From contig NC_089395.1 of NCBI RefSeq assembly GCF_003171515.1, positions 2,604,001 through 2,668,000 of the forward strand: DNA of 64,000 bases. Direction: 5' to 3'. The notes beneath the pieces are model-generated. The model saw nothing but the letters and a program-made list of their open reading frames with translations. It had not been told where the DNA came from and made no database searches. Source of the DNA: Pyrenophora tritici-repentis. Taxonomy: Eukaryota; Ascomycota; Dothideomycetes; Pleosporales; Pleosporaceae. Both the position numbers and the translations under genes were made by a program. This document shows positions 1 to 11,616 of the stretch, in pieces; position 1 is the first letter of the stretch, and each line of letters opens with the position of its first letter.

Positions 1-1124
1 CCCTTGCTACCTCACTTCTCGTGCTAGTATCCATACCCTTTCTCATCGTCGTTGATCACAAATCCGGCGCAGGTTACGCCGCACTCCCCACTACTGAGCG
101 ACCTCGACGTGATTCTAATCTACTTACAAGGACAAAGACTAGTAGCAGCAAATATAAATCATCTGTCATTCCAGAGCAGGAAATCAGTAAGCCCCCTTTC
201 ATCATCCGTCTCTACCCTTTACACCTGCCAACCACCTCTAGCACCGTCCGAAGAGCACGATGGTCCCTCTACCGAAACATCATCCCTTATATCGTCTCTT
301 CCCGGCGATATAATCGACAATGACGACGCGACCAGCAAGAAGTCAGCTCACAGTTGCACAGATATAACCGGGCTGGCCTTGCTCAATAAGGCAGAATTTT
401 GGCAAATTTGGGTGCTTATGGGCCTTTTGACTGGCATTGGTCTTATGACTATCAAGTACGTATGGTTGAGACGTTCACACTAGCCATATCTAATTTCTGC
501 AGCAATATTGGACACGATGTTCAGGCTCTCTGGAAACACTTTGATGAAGATATCGACGGCGACTTTGTTGCTCATCGTCAGTTGCTGCATGTGTCCATCA
601 TCTCTGTATGCTCGTTTCTTGGACGCCTGTCTTCTGGCATTGGTTCCGATCTTATCGTGAAGCGACTTCGCCATTCACGTTTTTGGTGTGCGGCCATCTC
701 GGCGGCCATCTTTGCGTTGGCCCAACTAGCCGCCATTCGCGTCGAAGATCCACATTACTTATGGGTTGTGTCTGGACTCTGCGGACTCGGCTATGGCGTA
801 CTATTTGGTGTCTGCCCATCGCTCGTCGTCGATGCATTCGGTTCAGATGGGTTTGCCGTCAACTGGGGATTTATGACAATCGCTCCTGTTGTTAGCGGTA
901 ACATCTTCAACCTGTTCTATGGCGCTGTGTACGACTCCAACTCGGTGGTTGAAGCCGACGGCCAGCGCGCTTGCGAGTTGGGACTCAAGTGCTATCGGAC
1001 AGCGTACTATGTTACTCTTGCCTCCAGCATTTTGGGTATCTTTGCGTGTTTCTGGGGTATCTACGGTGAACATGTAAGGAAGAGGCGGGAATTGGAAGAA
1101 CACGATGCGCATAGGGACGCTTGA
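1..1124 (+). CDS. MFS transporter, C-terminal part (Mch1/nodulin-like type)
   Basis: Membrane transporter of the major facilitator superfamily; the 5' part lies outside the window. Three exons can be read: 1-186, 242-455 and 503-1124, with GT-AG introns of 55 and 47 nt that keep one frame. Visible features in order are a membrane segment at the left edge, a hydrophilic Ser/Thr-rich central loop, and about six further membrane segments. One carries the MFS-type motif GRLSSGIGSD, and another the glycine-rich stretch GLCGLGYGVLFG. The pattern recalls yeast Mch1 and the nodulin-like branch, whose substrates are poorly defined, so no substrate is assigned. A MITE begins 125 bp after the stop. The family call is firm; the subfamily is an inference. 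Confidence 0.8.
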
Positions 1125-1248
1125 TCCCCAAGACGTACACCCCTGTGGCGAGATAGACTGGTTCTTATAGAGTTATGAAAGCAGATGCAAGGCTCTCCTG
1201 AGCAAAAGTGGCTGCCACTGGGGTGCATCTTTTTATTACAAGCACTCG

Positions 1249-1380
1249 CACCTAGGTGACATAAGATACCTGACAGCGACAGTGTGGGTGAACCCCAGTA
1301 TACTATTACTATTGGGCATATTTGGAGGATACAAGGACTTTTGTATACTAGGATGTCAAGTATATCATATCACCTAGGTG
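1249..1380. mobile_element. MITE copy 1
   Basis: A 132-bp element bounded by CACCTAGGTG at both ends. The inverted ends continue inward for about 26 bp as a degenerate match (GAYATRADATACYTGAC). No coding capacity. Target duplication is not clear because the terminal 10-mer is itself a palindrome. It lies 125 bp after the transporter stop codon. Confidence 0.7.
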
Positions 1381-1747
1381 CTCTACAACAAAACTGCATT
1401 GGGAAAATCTGCTGCTAAGCATCGACATCACTTATATTGTGGTAGAGGGATAGTCTCAATAGTCAGAAGAGAGGCTGCCGACCCGCAATCGGTAGAGAGT
1501 AGAGAACAAGAAGGTATCCGAGTGACAATCGGTAGTATTAAGAATAGTGTGCGATCAGATGATAAGATGTCGAGCTTCTCCTCGCGGAGTTGCCCTAAAA
1601 TACTCAACCCTAGCGCCGATTACCTAACGCCGAACACGTGACAAGCTACTACACCACAATATACCATCATCACCCAGGTGCTCGTAAGATTTGGGAGTTG
1701 TGCTTATCACGTGTTCTTTTGTTTCCCGGGTTCGAGTTGAGTAGTTA

Positions 1748-1857
1748 CACTGGGTGTTGTAAAATACTTGACTGTGGGTAAGCACCTCATAGTCGTGTTT
1801 GGCGGCTATAGTGGCCTTGATGCATTAGTATGTTAAGTATTTTATGACACCTAGGTG
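1748..1857. mobile_element. MITE copy 2
   Basis: A 110-bp element. The left end CACTGGGTGTTGTAAAATAC and the right end, reversed, CACCTAGGTGTCATAAAATAC form inverted repeats. The core GGCTATAGTGGCC..GCATTAGTATG is shared with the copies at 11120 and 45374, confirming one family. Confidence 0.75.
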
Positions 1858-2305
1858 GCTATGCTTACCAAGGTACGCATGAACAATCATCGGATATAGC
1901 CGTTCAGAATAAGTAGCGTGAGCGCGCATGATCTATCGAATACAAAGCGAGCGGATTGTTCAATATATTTTTCTGGTACAATACTACAAATAAAGAACCC
2001 TTTTGGTGGTTTCCATGGATCATATAGTGCACTCGTCCAACCGAGATGGGGCGATGTCGCGTCGTGCGAGCTTTAGCTCCACGCGACCCCACTAGATAAG
2101 CTGCCCCATGGGTCCCTGCATAAGCGGCTGTGCGGGTGGCGAGGGCTGACGACCTCACGTCCAGGCATCAAGCCTCCTACTTCTATCACGCTCTTTATCA
2201 CATTAAATTCTTTTGTCCTTCTGTCCTTTCTTCTTTCTACTTTTGAAAAACTTCGCTTCAAACGGATTACCCTTTCAATAACGTAGAGAATTAGGTATCG
2301 CAGAT

Positions 2306-3673
2306 ATGCCTGCGCCACTGGCCAAAGGTGTGTACAAATAGCTTCTCCATATTCATGTGCTACTGCAGTGTTCGGGTCGATCTTACGATCTGTTTTCGCA
2401 TCCCATCCCTTTCTGTTCCTTATATTTTCTGTTTTCCTTTGCCAACCTGCTTGCAGGCACCGGCTCGCCGTATACCACGCCACATCGCAATGCTCCCAAC
2501 GCGCACCATCCTAACCACCCCTTGACATCAGGCCTCATAATCGCCGCGTCCGTCATCGTTGCTGCCGGTATCGCCATCTACGAATCTCCCCAGGTGCGAG
2601 CATGGGCGGACCAGACCCGTCGCAAGATCGCTGTCGCTCTGCATTCACTCGGTGACGACATTCAGCCCCGCCGACCGAGCGAGTCGTCGGATGACTTTGA
2701 AGAGAGAAAGCGGAGAAGGGATGAGCTGATTAAGAGGAATAGGAATGAGCTAATAAGGCGTGCGAGGGAAGAAGGTATCGCGGTTGATCTGGACGAGCTG
2801 GCTAGGATTGGCACCGAGAACGCTGAGGCGGCTGAGAAAAGGTCGAGGGCTGATCGGACGAAGAGCTTCGACGATCTTCTTGACAACGACGGCACTCTCA
2901 AGAACAACACTACTTCAACTGGCACCGAGACACAAAAGGGCGACGTCAGGAAGCGTGGAGCCGCTGGCTTCGCTGCTGGCGCCGTCGCCGCTGCTGCCAT
3001 GGCAAACCCCTTCTCCGACGACCAAACTCTCCTCGACAACGACGACCAAGACGACGCCCCCTCACCCAAACCATTTACCTACTCTGAACCCAGCGCCTGT
3101 GAAAGTACCGCCACTATTCAACACGTCGTCCCGTCTACTCCCCCCACCGCTACCCTCGTCGACCTAACACCCTCGCCCGAGACGCCCTGCCCCGCCCGCG
3201 CCTCACCCGAAGAAACCGAACAAGCCGCCCAATCCTTCTACTCCTTCACATCCTCGCATGCCTCCCTCCCACCCCTTATCCCCGCTGCCGATGTCACCGC
3301 CGCAGAAGAAGTACAGGAAGATGAAGAACCAGAACACGTCTCCACAGGCACCCTCACCCCGCGCTCCGAGCGCTCCACAACAATGGCCGCCATCTCCCCC
3401 ACCTCTTCCCAAGCCCCATCATCACCTCACGCCCCCTCCTCCGTCGTTGACATGTTCAGCATGCAAAACGACACCGACCACGACGCTCGTTCAGAAATCT
3501 TCTCCGAAGGCGGTTTCACGGATGCGTTTTCCGAGGGCGGCTTCAGCGAGTTCGAGGATGAGAGAAGGGGTGTTATGACACCGAACTCTTGGACCGATGT
3601 TGGCAGCGATGATGGGAGTGAGTGGGGTGGTGCTGCTGGTGGTAATGGACATGTTAGTCAGGTGCATCAGTAG
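2306..3673 (+). CDS. Single-pass membrane protein, acidic/disordered, unknown
   Basis: I do not recognise a function. The best model starts at ATG 2306 with a 22-nt first exon, a GT-AG intron 2328-2456, and a second exon 2457-3673 (about 412 aa). This start gives MPAPLAK joined to the frame ahead of the membrane segment. The alternative, an unspliced start near 2357, would add an implausible hydrophobic leader. Residues about 30-50 form one membrane helix. They are followed by a highly charged Arg/Glu helix region, a short Ala-rich stretch and a long Pro/Ser/Thr/Asp-rich tail. The end carries two close copies of SEGGF(T/S). The tail is probably disordered. A MITE follows 40 bp after the stop. 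Confidence 0.65.
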
Positions 3674-3713
3674 GTTTGTGAGGTAGATGTGTATGGGGGT
3701 TGTTATGTGGGCA

Positions 3714-3829
3714 CACCTAGGTGTCGATAAAATACTTGACATACGAGTGTACAAAGCCCACTGTAGTCGCTGTGCTGCGCCTATTAGGTGTCTACCCACA
3801 CTGTCAAGTATTTTATGAACACCCCGGTG
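3714..3829. mobile_element. MITE copy 3
   Basis: A 116-bp element: CACCTAGGTG at the left, CACCCCGGTG at the right. Both continue inward as inverted copies of ATAAAATACTTGACA. It lies 40 bp after the stop at 3673. Confidence 0.8.
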
Positions 3830-4085
3830 GGGGTCTTGTTGTCGTAAGATGATTGAGATGGAGAGCGTTGGTTTTTTTTTCTCACCTAGGATTCAATTTG
3901 TGGGGCATGGTGTTATACGGTCGTTTGGGTGTTTTCCTTTTCCTTTGCCTTGTTTTTTTCTTTCAGCTTCTTCATCTTAGTAGATAGAAGAGAGAGGAGG
4001 GAAAGAAGTAAACACGTTGGATAGGCTTTATATGTTCTTATCCACTCAACATCTTTCATATATAACAACGTTATTGTTAAGAATA

Positions 4086-4309
4086 TGTTAGGTTCAGTCC
4101 AGGTCGGCGAGGTGAGGTTCGTGGAGTAAGCCCGAGCAGAAGGACCGACGCGGAATGATGATCTGTCATGTACGTCCTAAGATCATCATAACAACAAGTA
4201 GATAGAACAATAGCTCTTAGTGAAGTTCAATCCAATACAGGGTTACCTTTCGTACCTCTACTCGGTCGCCTATGGTAGTCATACCACCAGAGGAGACCTT
4301 GTTCTAACA
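4086..4309. mobile_element. Candidate solo LTR
   Basis: A 224-bp segment bounded by TGTTAG and CTAACA (6-bp perfect inverted ends of TG..CA type). No matching 5-bp target duplication was seen, so this is weak: it could be an old solo LTR or chance. Confidence 0.3.
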
Positions 4310-5453
4310 GTTATCAAGATTATTTCAATCCAATGTCTGAAGAACTTGCAACGCTGTGTGCTAGTATAATCCTCTACTAAATACGTAAAACTAGAATTAT
4401 AATACATAACTATCCCATACGTTTTATGGCATCTGGGTTTACGTGTGTTTAGTGGGTACCAGGTGAGGGTTTATTGGTATGGCGTTGTATTGGAGGTTTT
4501 ACGATATCTAGATGTGCTTTGTTGCGCGTGTATGAATGAGGTAGTGGTATGGTTTGCATGGTGTGTGGTTCTGTGAGGAGGTTTGTGTGTGGGAAAACTT
4601 GGTGGGTTGGATTGAGGTTGGAAGATAGTGTCTGAGAGGTGGAAGGGCTGGATGCTGGACGTTGTGCCCAGGTACTTTGTGTGGTTTGATTTGGTGACTC
4701 ATGTTTTGAGGTTGAGGTATATACTGCGCTGCAATTTGGGTACCTGGGTTGGTGTGCACGTGCTGAGGAGATTGAGGAATTTTTATTTCCCGTTCTTTTG
4801 TTAGACAGGTGTAGTTTGAGAGTGTGTGTTTGGTTGGAGGGACAGTGGGGAGATGTGTTGTGCAGTGGTTGAGCTTTTGTCATAGTATATGGGGTTGCGG
4901 GTGTGGTGCGGTTTGAAATGCAAGTGTGAATGCAAGAGTTGATGAATTCCGACGATGATTATGTGTGTGGGGTTTGAGTTGAGCGTGAATCAAACAGTTA
5001 GTGGAACTCACACATCACACATCACGAGGAGCATTGAAAAGAGCGAGTTTACAAAGAATGATACAATTGCAGACTGCATTAACTGGGGTATCGGGTGTAA
5101 GCAGTGAAAAAGAGAAAAGTCAACGCAAAACACCTGAAAACCAAAAAAGAACCCCCCAAAATCCCAATCTTGGATCATCCGCCAGCAATACTGTTGAGAG
5201 ATGAGAATACCAAGTGTGCAGTCAAAGAAAGGTATTGAATATAAGCCAGTCTCACACATGCCTCCGTGTAGCCGTGTGGCGCGTTCAAAAACGGCACTGC
5301 CGTTCTGATCGCCCAAGGAAGGAAACGAAGCAGGGGAAAAACTTTTCTGTACCCAAAGAAGAAACCAGCACAACAGATCCGAAGCTTGGAAAATCAAATA
5401 GTAAGTGTTCCCCAATGCAACCTGCATTCACCACAGGGATATGAGCGTCGAAA

Positions 5454-7006
5454 TCAGTGGCCTCGATTTGTAGACGGTGCAGCCAAGTCCAAGTAAGCCA
5501 AGGGCCCATCAATCTCTTCGTCAAGTTGAAACAGCGTCTTCCTGTGCCCACAAGCCGAGCAGCAGCCCGAAACAGCCGGAGCCGACTCTGTAGGATCAGG
5601 CGTGTAATCCGGATGGTACGGGTTGTTGTTGCGCTTAGCCACCGGAGTGACATCAGTTCTCACCATGATGCCATTGTTTTTTGTTATGCGAACCGTCTTC
5701 CTACGCTTTACCTTGGGAGGTTCAATAGCATTGTTCAGCTCTTGATCCGAAAGTTTGCGCTTGTTGCCGCCGTACGTGGTGAGGAAACAGGCTGTGCGAT
5801 ACAGCCGTGGGTCATACTTCCACATGCGTGACTTCGAGTCGAAAACCCATGGTCCGGGACTGTCGATGCTGTGGACGATTCGCGCGTCTGGGACAAGGTG
5901 GAGTCGGAAACCGTCCCAGGGCATGACATGGGTGATTAGAGATCTGGGGATGAAGTCGCACGCAAGCCATTCGTATGCGTGACCTTTGGCTGCAATAGTG
6001 TCCCAGCGCCGAATCTTGGGGAGAACCAGCTTCATATCTGAATTGCGGATCTCGGTAATGGAGAGCCACATGTCTGTGCCTGACGACTCCCACTGTTTTG
6101 AGGTGATGGCGGAGCGGTCTTGGGGAAAGGCATTTTTGCGGATCCAAACGGGAATGGTGACGTTGTGAATCTTTGTGGCTTCGTGGATGTCATTGATGAG
6201 GAGTGTCGTGGGATATACGGTAGTGACTTTCACTGTCGTAGCCATTTGTGCTCGCACGGTCGCGGCCATCAAACCATTGGTTTCTATCCGGGCCACTGAT
6301 GCACGCATAACGATCCGCTGGCTATCGTCATAATGAAATCCTGCTCTGCGTACAGCGTGATCTAAATAGTATTAGTAATCTTGTCTATATGCACACTTGA
6401 AGAAACTTGCCGATATCGTCAAAGGCGGAGATGTAGGACGATGATTTGATCTTCTTGTTCCAAATCAACTGGCGTTCGATGCGTTCCCTTTTCAAATCAT
6501 GGGCCAGGGAGAATGATCCAATAGACTGGAAGGCATTATCTGCAGTGATCTTCAGGTCTGGAAACTCGCGGTGCTTCGGGTGGGTGTCTCTGTTCACGAA
6601 GCAACAGGCAGTCTGCGAAGTCTCATAATAAGTGCGGTAGAAGCCGGATGGAAGCCTGTTGCTGTGGGCACGGATACGTTCTTCTTCCTCATTGACGGTT
6701 CTGTGATGTTTAGTTCAAGATGTTTGACTTGTATAAGGTCGCTGACATGCTGATAGGCTCCAGAAGCATCGACGTAATCTCTCTGGTCTGATTTTTCTTC
6801 AGGGCTGGTAATACGTTCTCGACAGTGTCTGGCCAGACCTCGTCGATGTCACCTTTGGCAGATATTCTGAGCTTGAGTATACGACCAAGCGTGGTGATTG
6901 GAGCCGCAGGAGGGTTGGTAGGTTCGGTCTCGTGATCTGTGCTACCGCTTGAGTCGCCTACCAATAAAGATGACGGCGTCGACGCCTCAGAGATGGGTGT
7001 ATCCAT
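5454..7006 (-). CDS. DUF7587-domain protein
   Basis: Fungal protein of unknown role. Three exons on the minus strand: 7006-6747, 6700-6412/6411 and 6361-5454. Intron 6701-6746 uses an unusual GTCAGC donor. Intron 6362-6410 appears to be GC-AG (GCAAGT donor, branch-like ACTAATAC), since only this donor joins the frames. The N-terminus is Ser/Thr/Pro-rich. Exon 2 holds the domain core, with GFYRTYYE and later SSYISAFDDI, continuing across the splice into AVRRAGF. The C-terminal part has a basic KVKRRKTVR stretch and a CCSACGH motif that might bind metal. I place it in DUF7587 by motif memory only. The start is taken at MDTPISEAS; an upstream in-frame Met at 7069 is possible. Confidence 0.7.
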
Positions 7007-7812
7007 GGTAAGTCCAGAGAAGATATGTGAAGATGAGAGTGATAATGATGAAGCAATAAAGAGATGCACGAGGTGCTACTTGAGTATCCTTGTTTGAGGT
7101 TGATTCAAATTGCTGATGTCTTCAGAAGTGGTGGGAGCAGATGGGAAGTTGGCTTATATGCCCATGTCTTGAGATCATGGACAGCCGAAGGTGAGAGAGC
7201 CCAGGTTGGAGCGTCCTGACGTAGTAAAGGTGGCCGATACGATCATCCCGAAGATGAACCATTACAGGTAAGTCTAAAGTTCTGACTTTGCTTACAATTC
7301 TGTCACGTCGATGACTTTACCAATCGAACTGGGGGAACCTTGGGGATCATGGCTGTGAAGTAAGGGTAGGATCGAGAGCCTGGTGTTTCGGGACGAATGT
7401 TTCTGATAAACTCAACGTCTAAGTTGAATCTGTTGTACTCCATGATTTTGATCATAGATCCTACTATCAGTACGATATAGTATTCCAGTCAGCAGTATGG
7501 CGGCGGGGCATTGAGTAATGCGACTGAGGTTTGACCGCATACATGACGCATTCGACGAAAATGGCTGAATCCACAAAGCCATCATTATTTTATCGAACAT
7601 TACTACAATCCAGAATGGAGTTTGCATTGTGGTCAAGAACTTGGTGTCGGCCCAAGCAGGTCTGAGGTCATACCGCCGCCAAGCCCAGCGCGCGTTTGAT
7701 TGGCAGTCGCAGCTCGCGTCTCAGCGAACTGTCACTTGCGACACGCAACACTTGACCGTTCCACTACCGCATTCCTAGATTTCACGATTCGAGTACGTTC
7801 GTTGTAGCTGCA
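7007..7812. other. Divergent intergenic region
   Basis: An 0.8-kb region between the DUF7587 gene (minus) and SEC5 (plus); presumably holds both promoters. No gene, repeat or RNA recognised. Confidence 0.5.
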
Positions 7813-10800
7813 ATGAGCGCGTCTATAGAGACGGAGATTCTGAACAAGTACAATCTCTCGACGCTGTACCCCGCAGCATGGCCTGAGGAGAAGGACGCCG
7901 CCGACGAGGAGGATGAATTCGACCAACCAGCCCCCAAAGCCACACCCCAAGCAATCCGCCGGTCACGTTCACGATATTCTATTCTAGAGCCCAGTGCCAG
8001 GTTTTCACGGCAGATTCCGGGCGCTGAACGATCGAAAGATGGCGTGGAGACGCTGGTACAAAAGGACGAACAGGACCCGTTGGGCATGTACCCGAGTGTA
8101 GTGCAGGTGCTGCGGGCGAAGAACATCCAGGTCGAAGATGACATCAAGTTGCGTATGTTTCGGTGATATAGCAATACATTAGAGGCCTATCTAATAGGCC
8201 GCAGGCAACCGCTTCCTCTTGAGCTCTACTACCTTTTCGCCCTCGCTATTTCTCTCACAAGTCCACAATGAAGCATCTACAGACTCACTGCTCGCCGGTC
8301 TTGACTTTCTTTCCCGGTCTATTGAGCAAAAGTCAGCATCGCTCAAGATCCTTGTAGAATCAAACTTCGATCGCTTCGTAGGCGCAAAGGCTACAATCGA
8401 CCGCGTGTATAATGAGATGCGCGATCAAGGAAAAGAACATCTAGAGCCGCCCAGTGGCCCACAACATACTAGAGGAGCAAGCCGTTCGAGCTTTTCAGGC
8501 CGAAAGACCAGCGCAAACACATCCTTGGCACCGGGCGCCGATGCTGCGCCAGTTGAGAAGAAGAAAAACGCGCTGGTCAAGGAAAGCGAATATGGTGTAC
8601 ATGGCATTAAGGTTCCACTCACTGAAGTCGCCGTCAAGGCAGAGGAGGTGTGGGGACCGGCGCTGAATGGCCGTGAAAGGGAAGAGACGCTCAAGTCCAT
8701 ACTGGAGTCTGTGGACCACCATCGAGGGCTGTTCGAGGTGGGGTCGGCCATGCAGGATGCGATACGGCGAAAAGACCACGAAACAATCACCGAAGAGTAC
8801 AAGCGCGCGAGAAAGTACGCGGACGAAGCCCGCTATATAGTAGAAAAGGCCACTTCCGCTCGGATACCACTTACTGACGCTGAGATACACCAAGTTATTG
8901 TGACGGCGAGGATGTGGTCGGACGTGGAGCGACAGGTTGAGCATTTCAAGCGCGACTCTTGGAAGCGCCTGACCGCCGCACACTTTACGAACATCCAGAC
9001 AAGCGAAGAAACCAAGTCGGACGAGTATTTGAGCATCATCTCCATCATGCTTGAGTTGGGTGTAGAAGATAACCCCATCTGGGTTTGGCTGCTTTCGCGC
9101 TATGAGCATCTCAAGTTCCGCCTCAACACTACATGCCAGCGATCAGTGGTTGAGATTGAGATTCTCCGCCGCCATTTGGCTAATGGCGAAAAGCCTAGTC
9201 TGCGATTGCTGCAAAAGTATCTCCGTTCAGTCCCTACTAGCAGCAACATTACTGCAGAACCATCGAAGCTGGACAACCCCAAGGTCATTGAATTCTGGGA
9301 ACACGTGTATGCTTCAATGAATACCCTACTTTCGAACAAAGGTGGACTACTGGCCGAACTTGTGGAATATTGGGAAATTGCGCAGTCGTTCCTCTCTGGA
9401 CGTGCGCAAAGGAATCTTCCTACTGGCTACCAAGGCCAGTCATCTGTCCATCATAGACTCACTGCCGAGAACAAGGAAGAGCTTGAAAGAGGTTTAACGG
9501 AGCTCATCACCATCCTACGAGAACATCTCTTCTCCTTCTTCTCTGATCCGCCTATTGAGGATGTATCACTGCTCTTTTCGCCACTCCCAATGTCTCCCAC
9601 GCCGACAACACCAAGAACACCACTCAGCGCTCTCATGAGTCCTTCATCGGCGTCTAGGTCTCGTTTTGACCCAGCCAAAGTACCACCACCATCACCCAGT
9701 CGAGGCGAGGCCTGGGAGAAGTATGCTTTCTGGCCTCCTCACTCCAATGCGCTTTCTGGGTCACACTATCTCTCTAAGACGCTGGTTTTGATTGGCACAG
9801 CAGCCAATGAACTTGCATCGTTACAGATTCCCGAGAATGGGAGCGGTGGCCGTCTTGATGAAGCTCTACGTTTGTTGCTTGGTGGTGTGCGTGAACGCTG
9901 CGCACAGGCTGTATGTGCAGCCTGGAACACTGATGCTGAGAAGCTCAAGGTTCTTGAAGACTGGACAAGAAATGCGGATCGCAAAGATACTACGAACCTA
10001 CCACAACGCTTCCTCGCAGTGCAGAGTTTCCTGCTCAACAATCTGCAGAAGATATTATATGTTGAGTCGTCGAGCAAGACCAGAGTGGATGTAGTCGTAC
10101 CGCCGAGCAATAAGCTGCTCCAAATGGTGAGAAGTCAATTCGTCACGAGCTTCTACCGCACACTGAGCGGAATGGTCGAATGTGCAGAGCGAGGAAGAAA
10201 AGCCCTAGGCGAAGAATTCGAAATCAAAGGCGACGACTTAACCATTGACGGACAAGAAGACCAATTCGAAAATGATTGGGGACGAGTCGACTCCAACAAA
10301 AAGGCAAGTTCTATCATCCCCATAACCTCACCATCTACTAACAACCCCCAGTCCAACCGCCTCCTCCTCACCCTAGCCAACATGACAGCCTTCCAATCAG
10401 AAATAACCCCCCAACTCCTCTCCCTCTTCGAAACCCTCTTCAGCGTCCAACTCAGCGACGAAACAAACCGCATCCGCGACGTCCTCTCGCAACTTGACCT
10501 CCAACTCTTCCGCTCCTACACCAAACCACACGCCACAAAAATCCACGCCACAATCGAATCCGGCATCTTCAGCCCCTCGTGGGCTCCCGAACCTAGCTCA
10601 GGTTCCAAATCCGTAGCCGACCGCGACCCAAGCCCCTACGTCTTCTCCGTGCTCCTCGACCTCGTAATCGTGCACACGGAATCAAGCACCACGTCCGCGC
10701 CGCTCACCCCCCGCATCCTGCGCTCGTTGTTCGAAGCCACAACCGCGTCTCTCATATCGACATTTCAGTCGGACAATCTACCCACCATCTCGCTGCCGCA

Positions 10801-11083
10801 GCTCATGCAAGCGACGCTGGATGTCGAGTTCATGGCGCAGACGCTTGCGAGTTATACCACGGAGAAGGCGAGTCAGATCCAGACGGATATCTATCAGGTG
10901 TTGGATCAGAAGACGGATAATGCGGCGAGGGTGCGGTTGCAGGAGGAATTGGGTAGTTTGAGGGTTGTGCTGAAGAGGTTGAGGGAGGGGACCAAGGTGC
11001 AGTTTGCGTGTTTTAGGAGGGTTAAGAGGGGCACTTTGGCCGGTGGTGCGGCTGCGGGGGAGGAGGAGAGGGGGAGAAGGTAG
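7813..11083 (+). CDS. SEC5: Exocyst complex component Sec5
   Basis: Subunit of the octameric exocyst, which tethers secretory vesicles to the plasma membrane at growth sites. Exon 1 is 7813-8152, a 52-nt GT-AG intron follows, and the rest is 8205-11083. The join reads DDIKLRNRFLLSSTTFSPS, the conserved start of the Sec5 helical region. Later landmarks are SSTTFSPSLFLSQVHNEAS, SNFDRFVGAKATID and a long all-helical C-terminus. A second intron, 10304-10351, is probable. It is 48 nt, GC-AG, with a TACTAAC branch site just before the acceptor, and contains no stop, so it hides in the open frame. Splicing it removes 16 Ser/Pro-rich residues. Length is about 1,056-1,072 aa, normal for fungal Sec5. 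A MITE starts 36 bp after the stop. Confidence 0.9.
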
Positions 11084-11616
11084 GTTTTATGTAGATGAGG
11101 AGGGGGATGATGGGGGACGCACCTAGGTATCATAAAATACTTTACATAGGCGTGTCTGGCTACTACAGTGGCCTTTTTGCACTAGTATGTCAAGTATTTT
11201 ATGACACCCCGGTGGATGGATAATTTTGTTTGTAGCTTGTTTTTCTGTGCGCTGTGTTGTGTTGGTGAATATCAATTGAATACTACTGCTACTGCACCTA
11301 CTGTTCTTGATTCGCTTTCCACGCCATGCACCACTTTTTGTTCTTGTCAGGCTGAGAGTGTAAAAGTCCTATATATTACACAACAGAAAAAAACATCGTC
11401 TAAAACTATTCGATCTACGCAAAATGCTTCTCATCATACCCCCCTACACACCCACACACGTACACGCAATGAATAAAACGCCACTGATGCATCCCTCTAT
11501 GCCTATTTGTATCCCAATCATACGAAAAAATAACCGATAACCAATATCTTTACAAACATTTCATACACATTTCAAAACAGTAAAAAAAACCAAAGCATCC
11601 ACCCCTACGACGATTT
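11084..11616. other. Convergent intergenic region
   Basis: 3' flanks of SEC5 and the carrier gene. It contains MITE copy 4 at 11120-11214; otherwise nothing recognised. Confidence 0.5.
11120..11214. mobile_element. MITE copy 4
   Basis: The shortest complete copy (95 bp). Ends are CACCTAGGTATCATAAAATA and, reversed, CACCGGGGTGTCATAAAATA. The core ACTACAGTGGCC..GCACTAGTATG matches copies 2 and 5. It starts 36 bp after the SEC5 stop. Confidence 0.8.

Larger units (their letters stand above)
1125..2305. other. Intergenic, MITE-bearing
   Basis: No convincing gene. It holds two complete MITE copies (1249-1380 and 1748-1857) and a lone CACCCAGGTG palindrome at 1671-1680. That palindrome resembles a detached MITE end, because its flanks match the right end of the first copy in direct orientation. 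Short open frames here lack coding character. Confidence 0.6.
3674..5453. other. Intergenic with MITE and possible solo LTR
   Basis: It contains MITE copy 3 and an LTR-like segment at 4086-4309. From 4440 to 4900 there is a G/T-rich + strand tract, whose reverse strand opens a 144-codon frame of biased composition that I do not accept as a gene. The right end is the 3' flank of the DUF7587 gene. Confidence 0.5.

Noticed and set aside
2662..3069. 135-codon minus-strand frame, Ser/Leu-rich
   Set aside because: It lies wholly opposite the membrane-protein gene exon; its composition is the shadow of Arg/Glu-rich codons on the other strand.
4449..4883. 144-codon minus-strand frame, Thr/Asn/His/Pro-rich
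   Set aside because: Its composition simply mirrors the G/T-rich + strand; no homology feel, no splice structure, and two overlapping frames look alike.
8495..9109. 204-codon minus-strand frame
   Set aside because: Antisense to SEC5; no start context or domain, whereas SEC5 is certain.
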